NCBI RefSeq assembly: GCF_027925525.1
Contig: NZ_BSDJ01000016.1
Span: 1 to 64,000, forward strand
From: Paenibacillus tyrphae
GTDB taxonomy: Bacteria > Bacillota > Bacilli > Paenibacillales > NBRC-103111
Length of the DNA: 64,000 nt
Reading direction: 5' to 3'
The translations under genes and the position numbers were made by a program. Below, in pieces: positions 1-8,777 of this stretch. The notes beneath the pieces are model-generated. The model made no database searches and had not been told where the DNA came from. It saw only the letters and a program-made list of their open reading frames with translations. The stretch's first letter is position 1. Each line of letters starts with the position of its first letter.

Positions 1-424
1 CTTCGCGGCAGAGCAGCTGGCCGCGGCGCCGTTCGGCGCGGCCGAGCTCGAATGCCGCGGCGAGCACGTGTACGCCGCGCCGGCGGGGCTGCCGCCGCTG
101 GACGGCATCCGGGTCATCCGCCCCGGATGGTACCTCGGCAGCGTGACCAAGCAGCGCTTCACGCCTTCGCACGCGCTGGCGATGGGCCTGCGCGCGGAAG
201 AGGCGCTGCGCACGGTGACGTTCACGGCCGATGATCCACGGGCCGTGCGGTATTTGAAGGGCGAGACGCTGGAGCTTGCCCCGGGCGAGCTTTGCACCGC
301 GGCGGATGGCGTACCTGCTAAAGGATATGCCCTCGTGTGTATCGACGGGTATCCCGTCGGTTGGGCGAAAGTACAGGACGGAATGCTGAAGAACGAATAT
401 CCCCCCGGTTGGAGGTGGACATAA
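1..424 (+). CDS. RsmF-type rRNA cytosine-C5 methyltransferase, C-terminal part
   Basis: Only the last ~140 residues are inside the window; the reading frame is open from base 2 and ends at TAA 422-424. The segment matches, residue block by residue block, the C-terminal end of the complete RsmF-type protein at 6788-8185: a 'RPGWYLG' block, 'HALAMGL', 'RYLKGETL' and a terminal 'DGYPVGWAKVQDG..KNEYPPG' block. In this family the C-terminal region (RNA-binding domain of NOL1/NOP2/Sun proteins) follows the SAM-dependent catalytic domain, which must lie upstream. It probably modifies 16S or 23S rRNA. The following pseudouridine synthase starts 2 bases after the stop, so the two are likely cotranscribed as an rRNA-modification operon. 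The family call rests on the paralogue. Confidence 0.8.
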   Translation, partial: FAAEQLAAAPFGAAELECRGEHVYAAPAGLPPLDGIRVIRPGWYLGSVTKQRFTPSHALAMGLRAEEALRTVTFTADDPRAVRYLKGETLELAPGELCTAADGVPAKGYALVCIDGYPVGWAKVQDGMLKNEYPPGWRWT

Positions 425-425
425 G

Positions 426-1169
426 ATGAAAGCAACGCTACGTCTGGACAAGCTGCTGGCTCATACGGGCTTCGGCACCCGCAGCGAAATCAAACAGCTC
501 GTGAAGCGCGGCCTCGTCAGCGTCGACGGCAAAACGGCGAAGGATAGCGGAATGCAGGTGAATCCCGAGCGGGATCGCATTACGGTCGACGGCGAGCCGG
601 TGATCTATCGCGAATTCGTCTACTTAATGCTTCATAAGCCGCAAGGCGTCGTGTCGGCAACGGAAGATACGAGAGACCGTACCGTACTCGATCTGCTGGA
701 TGAGCAGTACTCGCATTTTGACATATTCCCGGTCGGGCGGCTGGACAAAGATACTGAAGGGCTGCTGCTGCTGACGAACGACGGCAAGCTGGCGCACAAC
801 CTGCTGTCGCCGCGAAAGCATGTTCCGAAGACGTATTATGCCGAAGTGAACGGTGCCGTGAACCAAAGCGACATGGACGCGTTCGCGCACGGCGTTACCC
901 TCGATGACGGCTATGTAACGATGCCGGCCGAATTGATCGTGCTGCACTGCGGCCGTCCCGAAGCGGGCGAGCATTCCCGCATCGAATTGACCATACATGA
1001 AGGTAAGTTTCATCAGGTGAAACGAATGTTTCAAGCCGTAGGCAAGCAGGTGACCTATCTGAAACGGTTGTCCATGGGACCGCTGAAGCTGGACCCGGCG
1101 CTGCCGCTCGGGCAGTCGCGGGAATTGACGGAGGCAGAGCGGCAAAGCCTGCTGGCCCATGGGGAATAG
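426..1169 (+). CDS. rsuA: RsuA-family rRNA pseudouridine synthase
   Basis: 247 residues, the usual size for RsuA/RluB/RluE-type enzymes that isomerise a uridine in ribosomal RNA. An S4 RNA-binding domain occupies about residues 5-55 ('LRLDKLLAHTGFGTRSEIKQL'-like start), followed by the catalytic domain with the diagnostic 'GRLDKDTEGLLLLTNDG' block around residues 103-120, whose Asp is the catalytic residue. The ATG at 426 has a GGAGGT ribosome binding site at 411-416 lying inside the end of the preceding methyltransferase gene. Which uridine is modified (U516 of 16S rRNA or a 23S site) cannot be told from sequence alone. Confidence 0.93.
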   Translation: MKATLRLDKLLAHTGFGTRSEIKQLVKRGLVSVDGKTAKDSGMQVNPERDRITVDGEPVIYREFVYLMLHKPQGVVSATEDTRDRTVLDLLDEQYSHFDIFPVGRLDKDTEGLLLLTNDGKLAHNLLSPRKHVPKTYYAEVNGAVNQSDMDAFAHGVTLDDGYVTMPAELIVLHCGRPEAGEHSRIELTIHEGKFHQVKRMFQAVGKQVTYLKRLSMGPLKLDPALPLGQSRELTEAERQSLLAHGE

Positions 1170-1217
1170 CTTTTCAACCTGCCTATAGAGAGAAGAAGTA
1201 CAAGGGAGCGGAGAAAA

Positions 1218-2033
1218 ATGAACTATCGCATCATTGCGCTTGACGTGGACGGTACGCTTTTGAACGACGATTATGAAGTAACGGACAAAACGGTGGAAGC
1301 GCTGCGCATGGCGCACGAAGCGGGGGCCCGGATCGTATTGTGTACCGGCCGGGGCCCGGCCAATGCGATCCCGGTGCTGGAGCGTTTGGGCCTTACGGGC
1401 GTGCTGATCACGCATAACGGGGCGGCGACCGTCGAGACACCGGGGCCGAAGCTGCTGCATCAATTCGGCTTCGACGTGCAGGAGCTTGCGGAGCTCATCC
1501 GCTATTGCCGCGAGCAGAGGGTTCATTTTGATGTGAATACCGCGCTGGATATGTTCGTCGAGAAAGTCGGCGAGCGGGAAGCGGCGATGTACGAAAAATT
1601 TATGGTTTCTCCCGAGCGAGTGGAGGACGTGCTGAGCATGACCGTTCCGCTCGTGAAGCTTACGATGTTTGGGTCGGAGGAAGAGATGGACGCGGTCGAA
1701 CGGGACTTGGCGCGAGTATCGCTGCCTCCGAGCGTTCATGCGCTGAGAAGCGGGGTGCACTTTGTCGACGTGATGTCGAAGGAAGTATCCAAGGGCCGTG
1801 CCCTGCAGGCGCTTGCCGCGCAATGGGACATTGCTCCCGAACAAATCGTGGCCATGGGCAACTATTTTAACGACATCGATATGATCCGGTTTGCCGGGCT
1901 CGGGATAGCGATGGACAATTCCCCGGACGCGGTCAAAGAGGCCGCCGATGCCGTCACGCTGTCCAATAACGACGACGGCGTGCACGAAGCGCTGCGCCGT
2001 TACGTGCTGCCTTTTGGGGAGTTCCGCGCATAG
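1218..2033 (+). CDS. Cof-type HAD-IIB phosphatase
   Basis: 271 residues. The N-terminus carries HAD motif I 'ALDVDGTLLNDDYEV' with the nucleophile and general-acid Asp pair; motif II is 'LCTGRGP'; motif III/IV is the 'KGRALQALAAQW' Lys followed by 'MGNYFNDIDMIRFAG', which supplies the Mg-binding Asp residues. The C2B cap sits between. This is the Cof/YidA group of cytosolic sugar-phosphate or nucleotide-phosphate phosphatases, whose substrates are broad. The ATG follows a GGAGCGGAG ribosome binding site. Spacing of 48 bases from the pseudouridine synthase allows cotranscription. Confidence 0.93.
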   Translation: MNYRIIALDVDGTLLNDDYEVTDKTVEALRMAHEAGARIVLCTGRGPANAIPVLERLGLTGVLITHNGAATVETPGPKLLHQFGFDVQELAELIRYCREQRVHFDVNTALDMFVEKVGEREAAMYEKFMVSPERVEDVLSMTVPLVKLTMFGSEEEMDAVERDLARVSLPPSVHALRSGVHFVDVMSKEVSKGRALQALAAQWDIAPEQIVAMGNYFNDIDMIRFAGLGIAMDNSPDAVKEAADAVTLSNNDDGVHEALRRYVLPFGEFRA

Positions 2034-2114
2034 TTTTCCGTCAGAGAGGGACATGCTATGAGGGTAGATAACTCCGCACTGCGCGAGTGCATAACCTGAT
2101 TGGAGGGGACCCGA

Positions 2115-3155
2115 ATGACGCATGTCAGCTTAAGACCGGATCTGAGGACGGCGGGCGGCGAAGTCAGCGACATCATGTTCAAAAATCGGTTTGTGGGCAC
2201 GTTAACTCTCGTCTTCCGTGAATCCGACCGAATCGCAGGCGCGCTCCAATTGGAGAAGGAAGTGCTTGACGACGCGGAGAAAGACGAGGTATTCGATGCG
2301 GTCCACCAGTATGTGGACTCCCTGCTGGACGCGCTGCAGGCAAAAGGGTGCGAGGTGATGGTCACCTACAGCAGCTTTGACCATGTGATCGCTTCGGAAC
2401 GGGAAGCGTCTGCTTATGCCGGGATCGTCTCGACGGAAGAAGATTTCGATTACGACTCGGATTGGATCGATAACGATACGCGTCTTGAAGACGAGCCCCC
2501 TGGGGAGCGGAACGACTTCACCATGGCAGATTTCGAGCTGGTGCTGGTCGGCGAAGACGAGGACGGACTGGAATACCATCTTTACGATAGAGACGAAGAT
2601 TTTGTTGCCGAGATACTTCTTCAAATCGAAGACCGCGAAGTGACCGGCACCGTCTTTTGGATGATCGAACCGACCGAAGCCGAGCTGGATATCGTGGCCG
2701 ATCTGCTTGTGCTCGATTTCGACGAGGACGAAGTGGACCGCTTTGAAATTGCAATGAGCTTCGACAACGAGATTTTTGAAGTGATTCAGCTAACCCACGA
2801 GGATTTGCTGGCGGAGGAGGACGACTCCGAGGTATTGTGGAGCGGGGACGATGAAGACAAGCCGTACACGGTTATGCTCGTCCGGGATGACAGGGGAGTG
2901 CTAACCTATGAAATTTATCAGCAGTCCCGGGGCGGTCTTCCGATCGGCACGGCCACGGTGGATATCAGCGAGCGCCAGCTGACCGGCTTTATCGATTTCC
3001 GCGAGCCCGGCAGCACCGACGACCGGGAGCTTATTGCCACACTGCTGATGGAGGAGCTTGATAAGGAGAAAGATTACTCTGCGCTTAACTTGACCATGAT
3101 GCACAACAACCGGCTGATCGAAGAAGTGCTGTTCGAAACGGAAAACGTCCATTAA
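2115..3155 (+). CDS. Acidic hypothetical protein
   Basis: About 346 residues; not recognised. It is strikingly acidic, with Asp/Glu-rich stretches around residues 95-130 and 220-250, and shows no signal peptide or membrane segment. The ATG at 2115 was chosen over the in-frame TTG at 2100 because the GGAGGGG ribosome binding site at 2102-2108 fits only the later start. The pattern of alternating strands ('FVGTLTLVF..AGALQLEKEV', then 'VAEILLQIEDREVTGTVFWMI', then 'IGTATVDISERQLTGFIDF') suggests three copies of one beta-rich module. It is followed directly by the FMN riboswitch promoter of the next gene. Confidence 0.7.
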   Translation: MTHVSLRPDLRTAGGEVSDIMFKNRFVGTLTLVFRESDRIAGALQLEKEVLDDAEKDEVFDAVHQYVDSLLDALQAKGCEVMVTYSSFDHVIASEREASAYAGIVSTEEDFDYDSDWIDNDTRLEDEPPGERNDFTMADFELVLVGEDEDGLEYHLYDRDEDFVAEILLQIEDREVTGTVFWMIEPTEAELDIVADLLVLDFDEDEVDRFEIAMSFDNEIFEVIQLTHEDLLAEEDDSEVLWSGDDEDKPYTVMLVRDDRGVLTYEIYQQSRGGLPIGTATVDISERQLTGFIDFREPGSTDDRELIATLLMEELDKEKDYSALNLTMMHNNRLIEEVLFETENVH

Positions 3156-3168
3156 TTGCAAAAAAGAC

Positions 3169-3198
3169 TTGCTGAAAGCGAAAAGCATATGATAAAAT
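3169..3198 (+). promoter_or_regulatory. Sigma-A promoter for the FMN riboswitch transcript
   Basis: TTGCTG at 3169-3174 and TAAAAT at 3193-3198 are separated by 18 bases; transcription would begin near 3205, a few bases before the riboswitch. Confidence 0.5.
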
Positions 3199-3215
3199 GC
3201 TTTCTAATTGAATCG

Positions 3216-3364
3216 GGACCTTCGGGGCAGGGTGAAAATCCCGACCGGCGGTGAAGGCTCGTACAGAGCTTAAGCCCGCGACTCGTCGATTTCCGCAGCG
3301 GAACAGACGACTGACTTGGTGGAATTCCAAGGCCGACGGTATAGTCCGGATGGGAGAAGGTCAC
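3216..3364 (+). promoter_or_regulatory. FMN riboswitch (RFN element)
   Basis: The conserved FMN aptamer core is present: 'TTCGGGGCAGGGTGAAAATC' at 3221-3240, 'CCGACCGGCGGTGA' just after, and the closing block 'GACGGTATAGTCCGGATGGG' near 3334. The P1 helix pairs GACCTT (3217-3222) with AAGGTC (3357-3362). FMN binding normally ends transcription or blocks translation of flavin genes. Here the only downstream gene is a DMT-family transporter. Confidence 0.95.
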
Positions 3365-3430
3365 AAAGTAGGCATACCGGTTTGAATCGTTTTATCAAAA
3401 AAACGGCTCATGGTGAGCTTATTTGCATAT

Positions 3431-3470
3431 GCCCCGTTATCTTAACCGATAGCGGGGCTGACTTCTTTTC
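3431..3470 (+). terminator. Riboswitch expression-platform terminator
   Basis: GCCCCGTTATC (3431-3441) pairs with GATAGCGGGGC (3448-3458) with one G-T pair, and is followed by TGACTTCTTTTC. It lies between the aptamer and the coding start, so FMN binding probably favours this hairpin. The T-run is imperfect. Confidence 0.65.
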
Positions 3471-3508
3471 GAAGGGTCCTGTTCAAACACCTTGGGAGGT
3501 TGTTGAAT

Positions 3509-4462
3509 ATGGACAGAGTTTCTGCTGTCGGGTTAAACGGCCGTGTTGCTACGGCCAAATTAAACATGCGGAGCGGACTATGGTTTGTTGTGCTCGGCTC
3601 GGCGCTATGGGGCGTCGATCCTTTATTCCGTATCCTGCTGCTTAAATCGTTTACTTCTACGCAAATTGTTTTGATCGAGCACGTGCTGCTGCTCGTCTAC
3701 GCCTTGCCGATCGTCTGGCTGCACCGGCAGGAGCTGCGCGGCCTGAAGCTGCGCCATCTTATGGCTCTGCTGTTCATCTCGTGGGGTGGCTCGGCTCTCG
3801 CGACGATCCTGTTTACCTCGGCCTTCGCTCACGGCAATCCGAATGCCGTGCTGCTGCTGCAAAAGCTGCAGCCGCTGTTTGCGATCATTCTGGCCCGGAT
3901 CGTGCTCAAAGAAAGCTTGCCGCGACGCTTTGCGCTGCTCTTGATTCTCGCGCTTCTCGGCACCTATCTGCTGACGTTTGGCTGGAAGGCACCGATCGGG
4001 CATTGGGGCGATATCGCGACCTGGAGCGGCTTGCTCTCCATCGGGGCGGCTGCGCTGTGGGGCGGCTCGACGGTGATGGGCAGGCTGATGCTCGGACAAA
4101 TGAAATTCGAGACGGTAACGGCTCTCCGGTTCCTGTTGGCGTTGCCGCTGCTTGTGGCTTTATCGGCGGGTCAGGGAATAGCGCTCGTTCAGCCTGCGAA
4201 CTCGATTGCTTGGGGTGCAGTGATCGTTAATTTGGTTATGGGCGCTTTCATCCCGGGACTGCTCAGCCTCTTGCTCTACTACCGGGGACTGACCGATACG
4301 AAAGCTTCTTATGCAACGTTGGCCGAGCTGTCTTTTCCGGCGGTCGGCTTGCTGATCAACTGGCTGGTGTTCCAACAAGCCGTTACGCCGGACCAACTGG
4401 TCGGTTTCGTCATTATATGGGCCGCATTGTTCGGTCTTTCGCGTCAAAGCCAAAGCGAGTGA
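3509..4462 (+). CDS. FMN-riboswitch-controlled EamA/DMT-family transporter
   Basis: About 317 residues with roughly ten hydrophobic segments and two EamA repeats (about residues 25-155 and 170-310), including 'LWGVDPLFRILLLKSF' early on and 'LWGGSTVMGRLML' at the start of repeat two. DMT proteins move metabolites across the cytoplasmic membrane. The start is ATG 3509 behind GGGAGGT (3494-3500); an upstream in-frame TTG at 3500 overlaps that site. Control by an FMN riboswitch makes flavin or a flavin precursor the most likely substrate, in the manner of other DMT-type riboflavin transporters (RibN, ImpX). It ends in a terminator at 4493. The substrate is inferred only from regulation. Confidence 0.88.
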   Translation: MDRVSAVGLNGRVATAKLNMRSGLWFVVLGSALWGVDPLFRILLLKSFTSTQIVLIEHVLLLVYALPIVWLHRQELRGLKLRHLMALLFISWGGSALATILFTSAFAHGNPNAVLLLQKLQPLFAIILARIVLKESLPRRFALLLILALLGTYLLTFGWKAPIGHWGDIATWSGLLSIGAAALWGGSTVMGRLMLGQMKFETVTALRFLLALPLLVALSAGQGIALVQPANSIAWGAVIVNLVMGAFIPGLLSLLLYYRGLTDTKASYATLAELSFPAVGLLINWLVFQQAVTPDQLVGFVIIWAALFGLSRQSQSE

Positions 4463-4492
4463 AAAATAGACTGTCCTTTCGGGACAGCCCCC

Positions 4493-4530
4493 AGCCTGTT
4501 GAGGATCTCAACAGGCTATTTCTTTTGTTT
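4493..4530 (+). terminator. Rho-independent terminator after the DMT transporter
   Basis: AGCCTGTTGAG and CTCAACAGGCT form an 11-bp stem around a GAT loop (4493-4517), followed by ATTTCTTTTGTTTTC. Confidence 0.85.
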
Positions 4531-4667
4531 TCGCTATTTATTCATACATCTCGCCATACATCGATTGTAAAAAAATACCGTTAAAAAATAAGTTGTCATC
4601 TGTCGAATTAATATAATGGGACATCGTTCCAGTATTTAATAAATTTCATCTAAGGGCGGGCAGAAAA

Positions 4668-6701
4668 ATGAATAGTTTGCAAATTCGGAGCAAATGGAAA
4701 GGTTTTACGAACGACAAAGTATTTTTTACGATTAAAAACAAACTCATCTTCACCTTTGTGGTCATACTGCTTGTTCCTACGGTGCTGCTCTCGTATGTCT
4801 CATATCAAACGGCAAGGCAAAACGTGGACAGCCAAATGGTCAACTCGTCAAAGGAAGCCGTCGAGCTGATCGATGCCTTATTGAACGATTTTTTCGCGTC
4901 CAAGATGCAGCAGGTGGACGCTTTGTCGCGCACCGTCGACTTAAGCGCCGTAAAAGCGGCGGACAACTCCAATATCGGGGTACAGGATTCGGTGCGCCGC
5001 CAGCTTCTGATGTACCGGGAAATCGAAAAGGATGCCGATATGGTTTTCGTCGGTACCAAGAACGGTTTGTATATGGATTCCGCCGACGTGACCAAAATAG
5101 CTGTCGATTACGATCCTCGCGAGCGCGCCTGGTTTAAGCAGGCGGTAGAAAACAAGGGCAAGATCGTCATCACCTCTCCTTATACCTCCTCGGCCACGGG
5201 GAATCTGGTGTTCACCGTTGCGAAAGAAACGGCCGACGGCCGGGGCGTCGCTGCCATGTCGATCTCGACCAAGAAGCTTGCCGAAATCACCCGTACGGTA
5301 AGCATCGGCAAGGAAGGGTTTGTTTTCATTTCGGATCAGGACCGGAAATACGTGTATCATCCTACCAGCGAAATCGGAAGTCCAATGCCCGAGGGCGAGA
5401 TGACGAGCAATTTATACAAAACCGATACAGGATATTTCCAGTACAAGATGGACGGCGTCTTGAAGAAAATGATGTTTTCCACCAATGCGTCTTCGGGTTG
5501 GAAAATCGCCGGCACCATGTATGAATCGGAAATTGCCGATGCGGCTTCTCCGATTTTGAAATCTACGCTCATCGTGTTGGTTTTGTCCACATTGATCGGC
5601 TCTTTGATGGTAGCGGCGATTATTTTCTCGGTTCTGAAGCCGCTGCGGAAAATTAACGAAGCTTCGCTGTTGATCAGCGAAGGCGATTTGACGAAACAAA
5701 TCGAGATCGCCCGTGCCGACGAACTGGGGGTATTAAGCTCGAACTTTAATAAAATGGCTTCGTCGCTGCGAGCCTTGATCTACAAGGTTAACGACAATGC
5801 GATGCAGCTTGCCGCGTCCGCCGAACAGCTATCGGCGAGCTCCGAGCAAATTACGGAAGCGGGCAAGCAGGTCGCTCAGGCGGTGCAAGAAATCGCCAAC
5901 GGCTCGGCGCAGCAAGTGGTGCAAATCGGCGAAACGAACCGGGAGATGAACGACATGGCCTCCCAGCTGCAGGCCATCTCCCATAATACCGACGCCGTCT
6001 CCGATTCGGCGCAGCATACGCAAGAGACGGCTCAAGACGGCACGGAAGCGATCCGGACCGTTATCGATCAAATGAATGCCATCGGGCAAAAAGTGAAGAC
6101 GCTGTCCGACGATGTAACGGGGCTCGGGGATCGTTCCAAGCAAATTGTATCCTTCACAACCGTGATTACGGAAATTGCTTCCCAGACCAATCTGCTGGCG
6201 CTCAATGCGTCCATCGAAGCTGCGAGGGCCGGAGAGCAGGGGAAAGGCTTTGCGGTTGTCGCCGCCGAAATCAAGAAATTGGCAGAGCAGTCCAGCGCTT
6301 CGGCCAAGCAGATTTCGCAATTGATCGCCGCCATTCAAAAGGATACGGACATGACCGTGGACAGCATGGAAACGGTGACGCACGAAGTGGAGCAAGGAAT
6401 GCTAAAAGCGGACATGGCAGGCAGGTCGTTTGAACAAATCCTGAGCTCGCTGGACAGCGTAGCCGTTCAAATCACCCAGGTCTCGCAAGCGACGCAAGGA
6501 ATGGCTGCAAATTCCGAAAATGTCTTGAACGCCGTCGATGCCGTATCGAATATTTCCGAAGATACCGCGGCGTGCATTGAACAAGTGGCGGCAAGCACGG
6601 AAGAGCAGCTTGCTTCTATGGAAGAAATCGCATCTTCCTCCGCGTTGCTGAGCAAAATGGCGGAAGAGCTTCAAGAAACCGTCGCGAAATTTAAAGTCTA
6701 G
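4668..6701 (+). CDS. Methyl-accepting chemotaxis protein, dCache type
   Basis: 677 residues. A membrane segment lies near residues 25-45, followed by an extracytoplasmic sensor of about 245 residues ('[21 protein letters not shown]' block typical of double-Cache domains that bind small ligands). A second membrane segment is near 294-318, a HAMP domain near 319-372, and a long coiled-coil signalling domain to the end. The hairpin tip '[20 protein letters not shown]' near residue 505 is the receptor region that contacts CheW and CheA. The gene stands alone between two terminators. The ligand cannot be predicted. Confidence 0.96.
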   Translation: MNSLQIRSKWKGFTNDKVFFTIKNKLIFTFVVILLVPTVLLSYVSYQTARQNVDSQMVNSSKEAVELIDALLNDFFASKMQQVDALSRTVDLSAVKAADNSNIGVQDSVRRQLLMYREIEKDADMVFVGTKNGLYMDSADVTKIAVDYDPRERAWFKQAVENKGKIVITSPYTSSATGNLVFTVAKETADGRGVAAMSISTKKLAEITRTVSIGKEGFVFISDQDRKYVYHPTSEIGSPMPEGEMTSNLYKTDTGYFQYKMDGVLKKMMFSTNASSGWKIAGTMYESEIADAASPILKSTLIVLVLSTLIGSLMVAAIIFSVLKPLRKINEASLLISEGDLTKQIEIARADELGVLSSNFNKMASSLRALIYKVNDNAMQLAASAEQLSASSEQITEAGKQVAQAVQEIANGSAQQVVQIGETNREMNDMASQLQAISHNTDAVSDSAQHTQETAQDGTEAIRTVIDQMNAIGQKVKTLSDDVTGLGDRSKQIVSFTTVITEIASQTNLLALNASIEAARAGEQGKGFAVVAAEIKKLAEQSSASAKQISQLIAAIQKDTDMTVDSMETVTHEVEQGMLKADMAGRSFEQILSSLDSVAVQITQVSQATQGMAANSENVLNAVDAVSNISEDTAACIEQVAASTEEQLASMEEIASSSALLSKMAEELQETVAKFKV

Positions 6702-6714
6702 GCTTCTCATATAC

Positions 6715-6757
6715 AAAAAGCAGCATGCGGTCACAATCGATCGCATGCTGCTTTTTT
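6715..6757. terminator. Bidirectional terminator
   Basis: AAAAAGCAGCATGCG and CGCATGCTGCTTTTTT form a perfect stem with A- and T-runs on either side. It serves the chemoreceptor gene on the plus strand and the RsmF-type gene on the minus strand. Confidence 0.9.
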
Positions 6758-6787
6758 GCCAAGGGTGTGCATGGTATGGGAGAGGAA

Positions 6788-8185
6788 TTACCGGCGCAGC
6801 CCTTTCGGATAATGGTTTTTAACTTGCGTTCCCGATTGCTTGCCCCAGCCGAGCGGGAAGCCGTCCACCGTGACGAGTGTCCAGCCGCTGCGTGCTTCGG
6901 GCCCGTCCACGGTCTCGCCCCGGAGGTAGCGTTCCGCTTCGCCGCTCCCTGCGGCCAGATTCACCGTAAGCCGGGCTTGGTCGGCATTCGTCAGCGCAAG
7001 GGCCAGCGCATGCGCCGGCTCCGCGCGGTCCTTCTTCACCTCGGCGAGGTGAAGGCCGGGGCGCAGCGTCTTGAGCCCTTGAAGCATGGTGCTGCTAAAA
7101 GGGATACCGGCTGGCGCGGGCAGCAGGTAGAGCTGCTCGCCGAACAAGACTGGCTCGCCCGGCGGAAGCTCGAATCCAGCCGCAAGCGCCTCCTCGGCGA
7201 ACCGCTGGAACAGCCGCATGGCTGTCTCCTCCGGGCGCCCGGCGCCGCGCTTCGCTTTGCCGGCTTGTCGCGTACGCGGGGCTGCCGGGCCCGTCATCGC
7301 CGCATGCGGCTCGTCCGGCGTCCCTTCCAGCCGCAGCACGGCGACAAAATGCCCCTCGCCGCGGTGCAGGTGCGGCCAAATCCGCTCCGTCCGTTCGAGC
7401 CGCAGTTGCGGGTACTGATGGAGCAACTCGTTGACGGTGCGCTCGTTCTCCTGCTCGTTGAACGTGCAGGTGGAATAGGCGAGCCGTCCGCCCGGCTTGA
7501 GCATCGCAACCGCGGATTGCAGAATGTCAAGCTGCCGCGCCGCGCACATCTCGACGTGAGCTGGCGACCATTCGGCGATCGCCTCCGGGTCTTTGCGGAA
7601 CATGCCTTCCCCCGAGCAGGGAGCGTCGACCATCATTTTATCGAAAAAGCGGGGAAAACGTTCGGCAAGCTGCTGCGGCGTAGCGCTGACGACGACGGCG
7701 TTCGTGACGCCCATCCGCTCGATATTTTCGGATAAGCTCTTGGCGCGGACCGGATGAATTTCATTGCTGATCAGCAGCCCTTGGCCCGCCAGCTTCCCGG
7801 CGATGTGCGTCGATTTTCCGCCCGGTGCGCCGGCGAGGTCAAGCACGATGTCCCCCGGCTGCGGGTCCAGCAGCTCAACGGCGGACATGGCGGACGGTTC
7901 TTGGATATAATACAGCCCTGCCGCGTGGTAGGGATGCTTTCCGGGCTTCGTTTCTTCCCGGTAATAGAAGCCTGTCTCGCACCAGGGGACGGGCTCCAGC
8001 CCGAACGTGCCGCGCAGACGCTCCAGGACGGGACCGCCGCTCCTCGAATCGATTTTAGCGGGGTTCATTCGCAAGCCCTGCGTGCGGGGCTGTTCATAGC
8101 TTCGCAGGAACGTTTCGGCGCTCTCGGGAAGCTGCATTTGCATTTGTCGGATATAAGCTTCTGGCAAACGGATCATAGAGGACAT
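6788..8185 (-). CDS. RsmF-type rRNA cytosine-C5 methyltransferase
   Basis: 465 residues, full length for the NOL1/NOP2/Sun (RsmB/RsmF) group. SAM-binding motif I is 'VLDLAGAPGGKSTHIAG' (about residues 113-130), motif IV is 'MVDAPCSGEGMFRKDP' with a catalytic-loop Cys, and motif VI is 'GGRLAYSTCTFNEQENE' with the nucleophile Cys of the TC pair. The C-terminal region matches the partial gene at 1-424, so the window has two paralogues. The start at 8185 has AAGGAG upstream. It methylates C5 of a cytosine in rRNA; the exact site is not predictable. Confidence 0.94.
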   Translation of the reverse strand: MSSMIRLPEAYIRQMQMQLPESAETFLRSYEQPRTQGLRMNPAKIDSRSGGPVLERLRGTFGLEPVPWCETGFYYREETKPGKHPYHAAGLYYIQEPSAMSAVELLDPQPGDIVLDLAGAPGGKSTHIAGKLAGQGLLISNEIHPVRAKSLSENIERMGVTNAVVVSATPQQLAERFPRFFDKMMVDAPCSGEGMFRKDPEAIAEWSPAHVEMCAARQLDILQSAVAMLKPGGRLAYSTCTFNEQENERTVNELLHQYPQLRLERTERIWPHLHRGEGHFVAVLRLEGTPDEPHAAMTGPAAPRTRQAGKAKRGAGRPEETAMRLFQRFAEEALAAGFELPPGEPVLFGEQLYLLPAPAGIPFSSTMLQGLKTLRPGLHLAEVKKDRAEPAHALALALTNADQARLTVNLAAGSGEAERYLRGETVDGPEARSGWTLVTVDGFPLGWGKQSGTQVKNHYPKGLRR

Positions 8186-8239
8186 GTCGAACTCCTTTTA
8201 TGGCTGTCGGTATCCCTACATTATACAAGCTTCGCCATA

Positions 8240-8269
8240 TTGTGAGAAGCTAAGACGGCATGCTATAAT
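8240..8269 (+). promoter_or_regulatory. Sigma-A promoter of the queDEC operon
   Basis: TTGTGA (8240-8245) and TATAAT (8264-8269) are separated by 18 bases, 31 bases before queD. No preQ1 riboswitch is seen in the short leader. Confidence 0.6.
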
Positions 8270-8300
8270 TGTTTGGTCCTTTTGGGAGAGGTGAACGAGA

Positions 8301-8777
8301 ATGACATACGAAATTCCGAAAAAAGTACAAGCGTTAGGCGAAGACATTCAGCGGAGCGAGCTTAAATACCACGACAGGGAAGTGCTCGTCTCTAAGGAAT
8401 TTACGTTCGATAGCGCCCATCATTTGCATTGCTACGAGGGCAAATGCAAAAGCCTGCACGGGCATACGTATAAACTTCAGGTCGTCATGCGCGGCAAGGT
8501 CGACGACCGGGGCATTACGATCGATTTTGCGGATATCAAGCGAATCGCAAAAGAACGCATCATCGACCGGCTGGATCACCGTTACTTGAACGAAGTGCTG
8601 CCGCCGATGAATACGACCGCGGAAAATATGGTCGTCTGGATATACGAGCAGCTTCGCGACGCACTGCGAAGCGAAGGGCTGTTCCCGGCAGTGCGGCTGG
8701 AGGAAGTCCGCCTGTGGGAGACGCCGACCAGCTATGCGGCCGTCACGGCGCGTTTGATGGGAGATGATCCGGCATGA
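8301..8777 (+). CDS. queD: 6-carboxytetrahydropterin synthase QueD
   Basis: 158 residues. QueD converts dihydroneopterin triphosphate to 6-carboxy-tetrahydropterin in the queuosine/preQ0 pathway. The zinc-binding His residues are in 'DSAHHLHCYEGKC' and 'LHGHTYKL', with the catalytic Cys in 'EGKCKSLHGH'; the catalytic His and Glu blocks follow as 'DRLDHRYLN' and 'RLWETPTSYA'. The N-terminal extension of about 30 residues before 'VSKEFTFDSAHH' is slightly longer than usual. The ATG has a GGAGAGGTG site. Its end overlaps the queE start by four bases (ATGA), showing translational coupling. Confidence 0.96.
   Translation: MTYEIPKKVQALGEDIQRSELKYHDREVLVSKEFTFDSAHHLHCYEGKCKSLHGHTYKLQVVMRGKVDDRGITIDFADIKRIAKERIIDRLDHRYLNEVLPPMNTTAENMVVWIYEQLRDALRSEGLFPAVRLEEVRLWETPTSYAAVTARLMGDDPA

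Noticed and set aside
624-2123. A 499-codon open frame on the minus strand
   Set aside because: It lies opposite the RsuA-type and HAD genes, has no ribosome binding site and gives an Arg/His-rich product typical of the complement of GC-rich coding DNA.
8186-8300. preQ1 riboswitch upstream of queD
   Set aside because: The leader is too short after the promoter and lacks the C-rich loop and A-rich tail.
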